This document shows positions 5,276 to 7,461 of a DNA stretch of 7,461 nt, piece after piece. Source of the stretch: Bacteroidales bacterium UBA1253 (GTDB lineage Bacteria > Bacteroidota > Bacteroidia > Bacteroidales > Paludibacteraceae); NCBI GenBank assembly GCA_002308815.1, contig DBVX01000081.1:8748-16208 (forward strand), read 5' to 3'. The notes under the pieces were generated by a model. That model saw only the letters and a list, made by a program, of their open reading frames with translations, was not told the origin of the DNA and ran no database searches. A program made the translations under genes and the position numbers. Position 1 is the stretch's first letter. Each line of letters opens with the position of its first letter.

Positions 5276-6691
5276 TTAACGGCCTACCGCAATCTTCTTC
5301 GGAGAGTTGTTTACTCGGATAAGATACAAACCGTTGGGCAGTGAGGTCTGAACGGTTGTAACAGTGGCGGCCTGCCATACAACACGGCCTGTCATATCGT
5401 AAATCCACACATTGACGGATTTATCCGTGCTGATTGAAACGCTGTTGCCGTTGACATGGACATCAAACATATCATCTTCCATGACAGGTTCAACAGCCGT
5501 ATTCAGGCAGGAATAAGCCTGCCCTTTCCTGCTACCCCAGATGTATTCTGCCAGATCGGGGACATCAACAAACGGATTGCGGTTGCCCTGTTTCTTCTCC
5601 ACCCCGTCGTTGCGCTTGCGTTCCTTGTCGGAAACGGGGTCGTTGCGGTGCCACTTGAGCAGCAGGTTTTGAGCCTTTGAGGTGAAGCTTGCCGTGCTGC
5701 TGCCGCTGTTGTAGGAAAACATCTGATACCCCTTGCCGCCGGATGCGAAGTTGACATCGTTGTAGCAGGTAATCATATAGAAGTAGATACGCGCGATGTC
5801 TCCTTTATACTCGTCGGCAGGCTCAAAGGCATAGTTGTTGCCCGATGTCCCCCATGTGCCATAACCGAGTTTGGCTCCGGTGTCGTTGCTCCAGGTGACG
5901 TTGCTCACCTCGCCGTATGCCCATGCCGATCGCTTCGCGTTTGTGGCATTGTCGGTAGAAATAATGTGATGCAAATCGGTGTACATAAGTGCGTTCTTGT
6001 CACCTCCCCACCAACTTGCAGGCAGGCAGTGCTCGCGGTTGTAACACTCACAGAAGTTGTCAGTGTCATAGTCGGAACCGCCGCAGTAGGCGTTACGGCT
6101 GAATGTGCAATCGGAATACATATCCCAGAGCGTACCGTCATCACGGAAATCCACATTCGCCTTGTCAGCCCGCACTTCGTCATAGCCCAACTGCTTATGA
6201 TCGGATATGAGTTTGTTGAGCGCCTGAAGTATGTTGTTACCCGCCAGACCCTCCAACGACGGATAAGAACATTCGTCAGTTTCATCAGGATTGTCTTCGT
6301 TATTGTTCACCACAACGAATGTGCCTGGATTGATTTGCATATAGCCGTTGTAATTGAATAGGTTGCCGGTCACCTCCACCAGCTCTCCTGCCGCAAGGGG
6401 GCGGGCGTCAGCATCGGAAATCGCCTTCAAACGGAAACAACGGAGTTTCTTGGATGAGGTGTCTGCCGTGTCATCCATATAAAAGTCGGCATTCTGCCAT
6501 GACGGATAACCGCTGTTCCAAATTGTTACGTAACCGCGCACCGTATAAACGGCATCGCTGGTCTGATTCGTTGCCAGACCGAGGCTGTTATAAATCTCAG
6601 CCAGCTGCGCCACGGTGTAAACATCCGCCGCAGAGAGAACGCCCCTGGTCAGCAAGCAGAACACAGCGATAAGAAAACAGTACTTCTTCAT
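5276..6691 (-). CDS. Exported endonuclease I (EndA/Vvn type) with OB-like domain and T9SS-like sorting domain
   Basis: Secreted or surface beta-beta-alpha-metal nuclease cutting DNA and possibly RNA; 471 residues. Domains in order: signal peptide (1-21, likely cleaved in LSA/ADV); a beta-rich OB-fold-like domain (about 23-128, with VYTVRGYVTIW and LVEVTGN); an acidic Asn/Asp/Glu linker (129-140); and the endonuclease I domain (about 141-395). This last carries NREHCLP (218-224), DLHHIISTDNATNAKRSAWA (239-258), KGDIARIYFYM (296-306), WHRNDPVS (347-354) and QGNRNPFVD (368-376). By analogy with Vibrio Vvn, E220 and N251 would bind the metal and H221 would be the general base. The C-terminal 60-70 residues (VNVWIYDMTGRVV, LPNGLYLIRV, basic end) resemble a type IX secretion sorting domain. 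The gene starts 23 bases after glnS in the same direction, so co-transcription is likely. No clear terminator follows it. A role in DNA scavenging or biofilm turnover is inference. Confidence 0.92.
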   Translation of the reverse strand: MKKYCFLIAVFCLLTRGVLSAADVYTVAQLAEIYNSLGLATNQTSDAVYTVRGYVTIWNSGYPSWQNADFYMDDTADTSSKKLRCFRLKAISDADARPLAAGELVEVTGNLFNYNGYMQINPGTFVVVNNNEDNPDETDECSYPSLEGLAGNNILQALNKLISDHKQLGYDEVRADKANVDFRDDGTLWDMYSDCTFSRNAYCGGSDYDTDNFCECYNREHCLPASWWGGDKNALMYTDLHHIISTDNATNAKRSAWAYGEVSNVTWSNDTGAKLGYGTWGTSGNNYAFEPADEYKGDIARIYFYMITCYNDVNFASGGKGYQMFSYNSGSSTASFTSKAQNLLLKWHRNDPVSDKERKRNDGVEKKQGNRNPFVDVPDLAEYIWGSRKGQAYSCLNTAVEPVMEDDMFDVHVNGNSVSISTDKSVNVWIYDMTGRVVWQAATVTTVQTSLPNGLYLIRVNNSPKKIAVGR

Positions 6692-6714
6692 TTTGTAACA
6701 GTTTGGTCCAAAGA

Positions 6715-7461
6715 TTATTTCTGCCAGTTGTCCTTGAGCGAGGCGGTCCGGTTGAGGACGATGTGCTGCTCGTCAGTGTCGGGGTCTACGACGAAATAGC
6801 CTTGTTTAAGCAGTTGGTAGTGATTGACTTGCGCTATCCCGTCCACCACTTGCGGCTTGTGCATCTCGCTGCGCAGCGACTGCTCCGCCTTGCAGGTGAC
6901 TGTTTTCAGACTGTCGGGGTTGAGCAGGTCGCGGAAGTCGCCTTCTTCTGCGGAGGGGTTCTCCACGGCGAACAGCCGGTCATACAGGCGCGCCTCCACG
7001 TCGATGCACGACTCGCACTCCACCCAGTTGATGGTGGCTTTGGTCTTGCGGTTACCTCCTTCGGTGCCCGATTTGGAATCGGGGTCATAGGTGGCATAGA
7101 CGGTAGTGATATTGCCGTTTGCATCTTTCTCGCACCCGGTAGCCTGGATGATATACGATGCTTTGAGACGCACTTCTCGCCCGCCCGGGCTGAGGCGGTA
7201 GAACTTATTATCTGCCTCCTCGAGGAAGTCACCGCGCTCAATGTAGAGCTCGCGCCCGAACTTCATTTCGCGCGTACCGAGTTCCTCATGTGAGTCGATA
7301 TTCTCTGCGATGATGGTCTCTCCTTCGCCTTCGTAGTTGGTGATGACGAGTTTGACCGGATCGAAGATGGCACACACACGCGGTGCGGTCTCCTTGAGAT
7401 CCTCACGGATGGTATGCTCGAGCAGGCCCTGGTCGATCATGCCTTCCACTTTGGTATAACC
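6715..7461 (-). CDS. glnS: Glutaminyl-tRNA synthetase, C-terminal part (5' partial)
   Basis: Charges tRNA-Gln with glutamine in the cytoplasm. Only the last 248 codons are present; the frame is open through the window end (GYTKVEG...), and the GTG at 7449 is an internal valine. The visible part is the end of the catalytic region and the two-barrel anticodon-binding domain. It resembles E. coli GlnS throughout: LLEHTIREDLKETAPR, FDPVKLVITNYEGEGE, ELYIERGDFLEEA, DANGNITTVYATYDPDS, EARLYDRLFAVENP and the final HIVLNRTASLKDNW. The catalytic HIGH and KMSKS-type motifs would lie outside the window. The stop TAA (6717-6715) is 23 bases before the nuclease start, with no terminator between them. Confidence 0.97.
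   Translation of the reverse strand, partial: GYTKVEGMIDQGLLEHTIREDLKETAPRVCAIFDPVKLVITNYEGEGETIIAENIDSHEELGTREMKFGRELYIERGDFLEEADNKFYRLSPGGREVRLKASYIIQATGCEKDANGNITTVYATYDPDSKSGTEGGNRKTKATINWVECESCIDVEARLYDRLFAVENPSAEEGDFRDLLNPDSLKTVTCKAEQSLRSEMHKPQVVDGIAQVNHYQLLKQGYFVVDPDTDEQHIVLNRTASLKDNWQK

Noticed and set aside
6692..6717. Possible separate promoter for the nuclease gene (minus strand TAATCTTTG)
   Set aside because: The box has three instead of two bases between TA and TTTG, and I see no good -33 element at the right distance, so co-transcription with glnS is simpler.
6703..7293. Plus-strand open frame opposite glnS
   Set aside because: The minus strand matches GlnRS along its whole length; the plus frame is a composition shadow.
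1..7461. CRISPR array, insertion sequence, attachment site or phage genes
   Set aside because: No regularly spaced repeats, no transposase or integrase motifs and no duplicated tRNA end were found. The tRNA-Pro 3' end has no visible direct copy elsewhere in the window.

Overview
The window looks like chromosomal DNA of a Bacteroidota, most likely Bacteroidales. Three things point there: two promoters of the phylum type (-7 box TAnnTTTG with a -33 TTG/TTTG element), an exported nuclease ending in a type IX secretion-like C-terminal sorting domain, and the family flavour of the genes (an M49 peptidase, a short AroA with the DWSSA motif, a cupin-AraC regulator). GC content is moderate to slightly high. 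The genus cannot be fixed from the sequence. I see no insertion sequence, phage gene or CRISPR array.

Left half, plus strand (1-3600): a tightly packed operon. It holds a dipeptidyl peptidase III (M49) whose start lies outside the window, an AroA-like EPSP synthase overlapping it by one base, and a family 2 membrane glycosyltransferase overlapping aroA by four bases. Both downstream proteins are unusually short. AroA keeps its recognisable catalytic motifs but lacks two internal segments. The glycosyltransferase lacks the first part of its GT-A fold, and an in-frame stop just upstream rules out a longer start. A hairpin terminator at 3577-3619 closes the operon and also serves the convergent secG.

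Middle, minus strand (3633-4260): secG with its own promoter, an AT-rich gap, then tRNA-Pro(CGG) with its own terminator. The hairpin in the gap pairs fully only in the minus-strand transcript.

Right half, minus strand (4300-7461), in transcription order: the 3' third of glnS (glutaminyl-tRNA synthetase, cut by the window end), an exported endonuclease I 23 bases downstream of it, and after a 127-base gap an AraC-family regulator. That gap holds a clear Bacteroidota promoter and several small repeats that could be operator sites. The tRNA-Pro gene follows the regulator.

Most of the window is housekeeping. I found no clear new multi-gene system. The parts most worth a second look are the shortened AroA and glycosyltransferase in the DPP III operon, the nuclease carrying a sorting domain, and the repeat-rich araC promoter.
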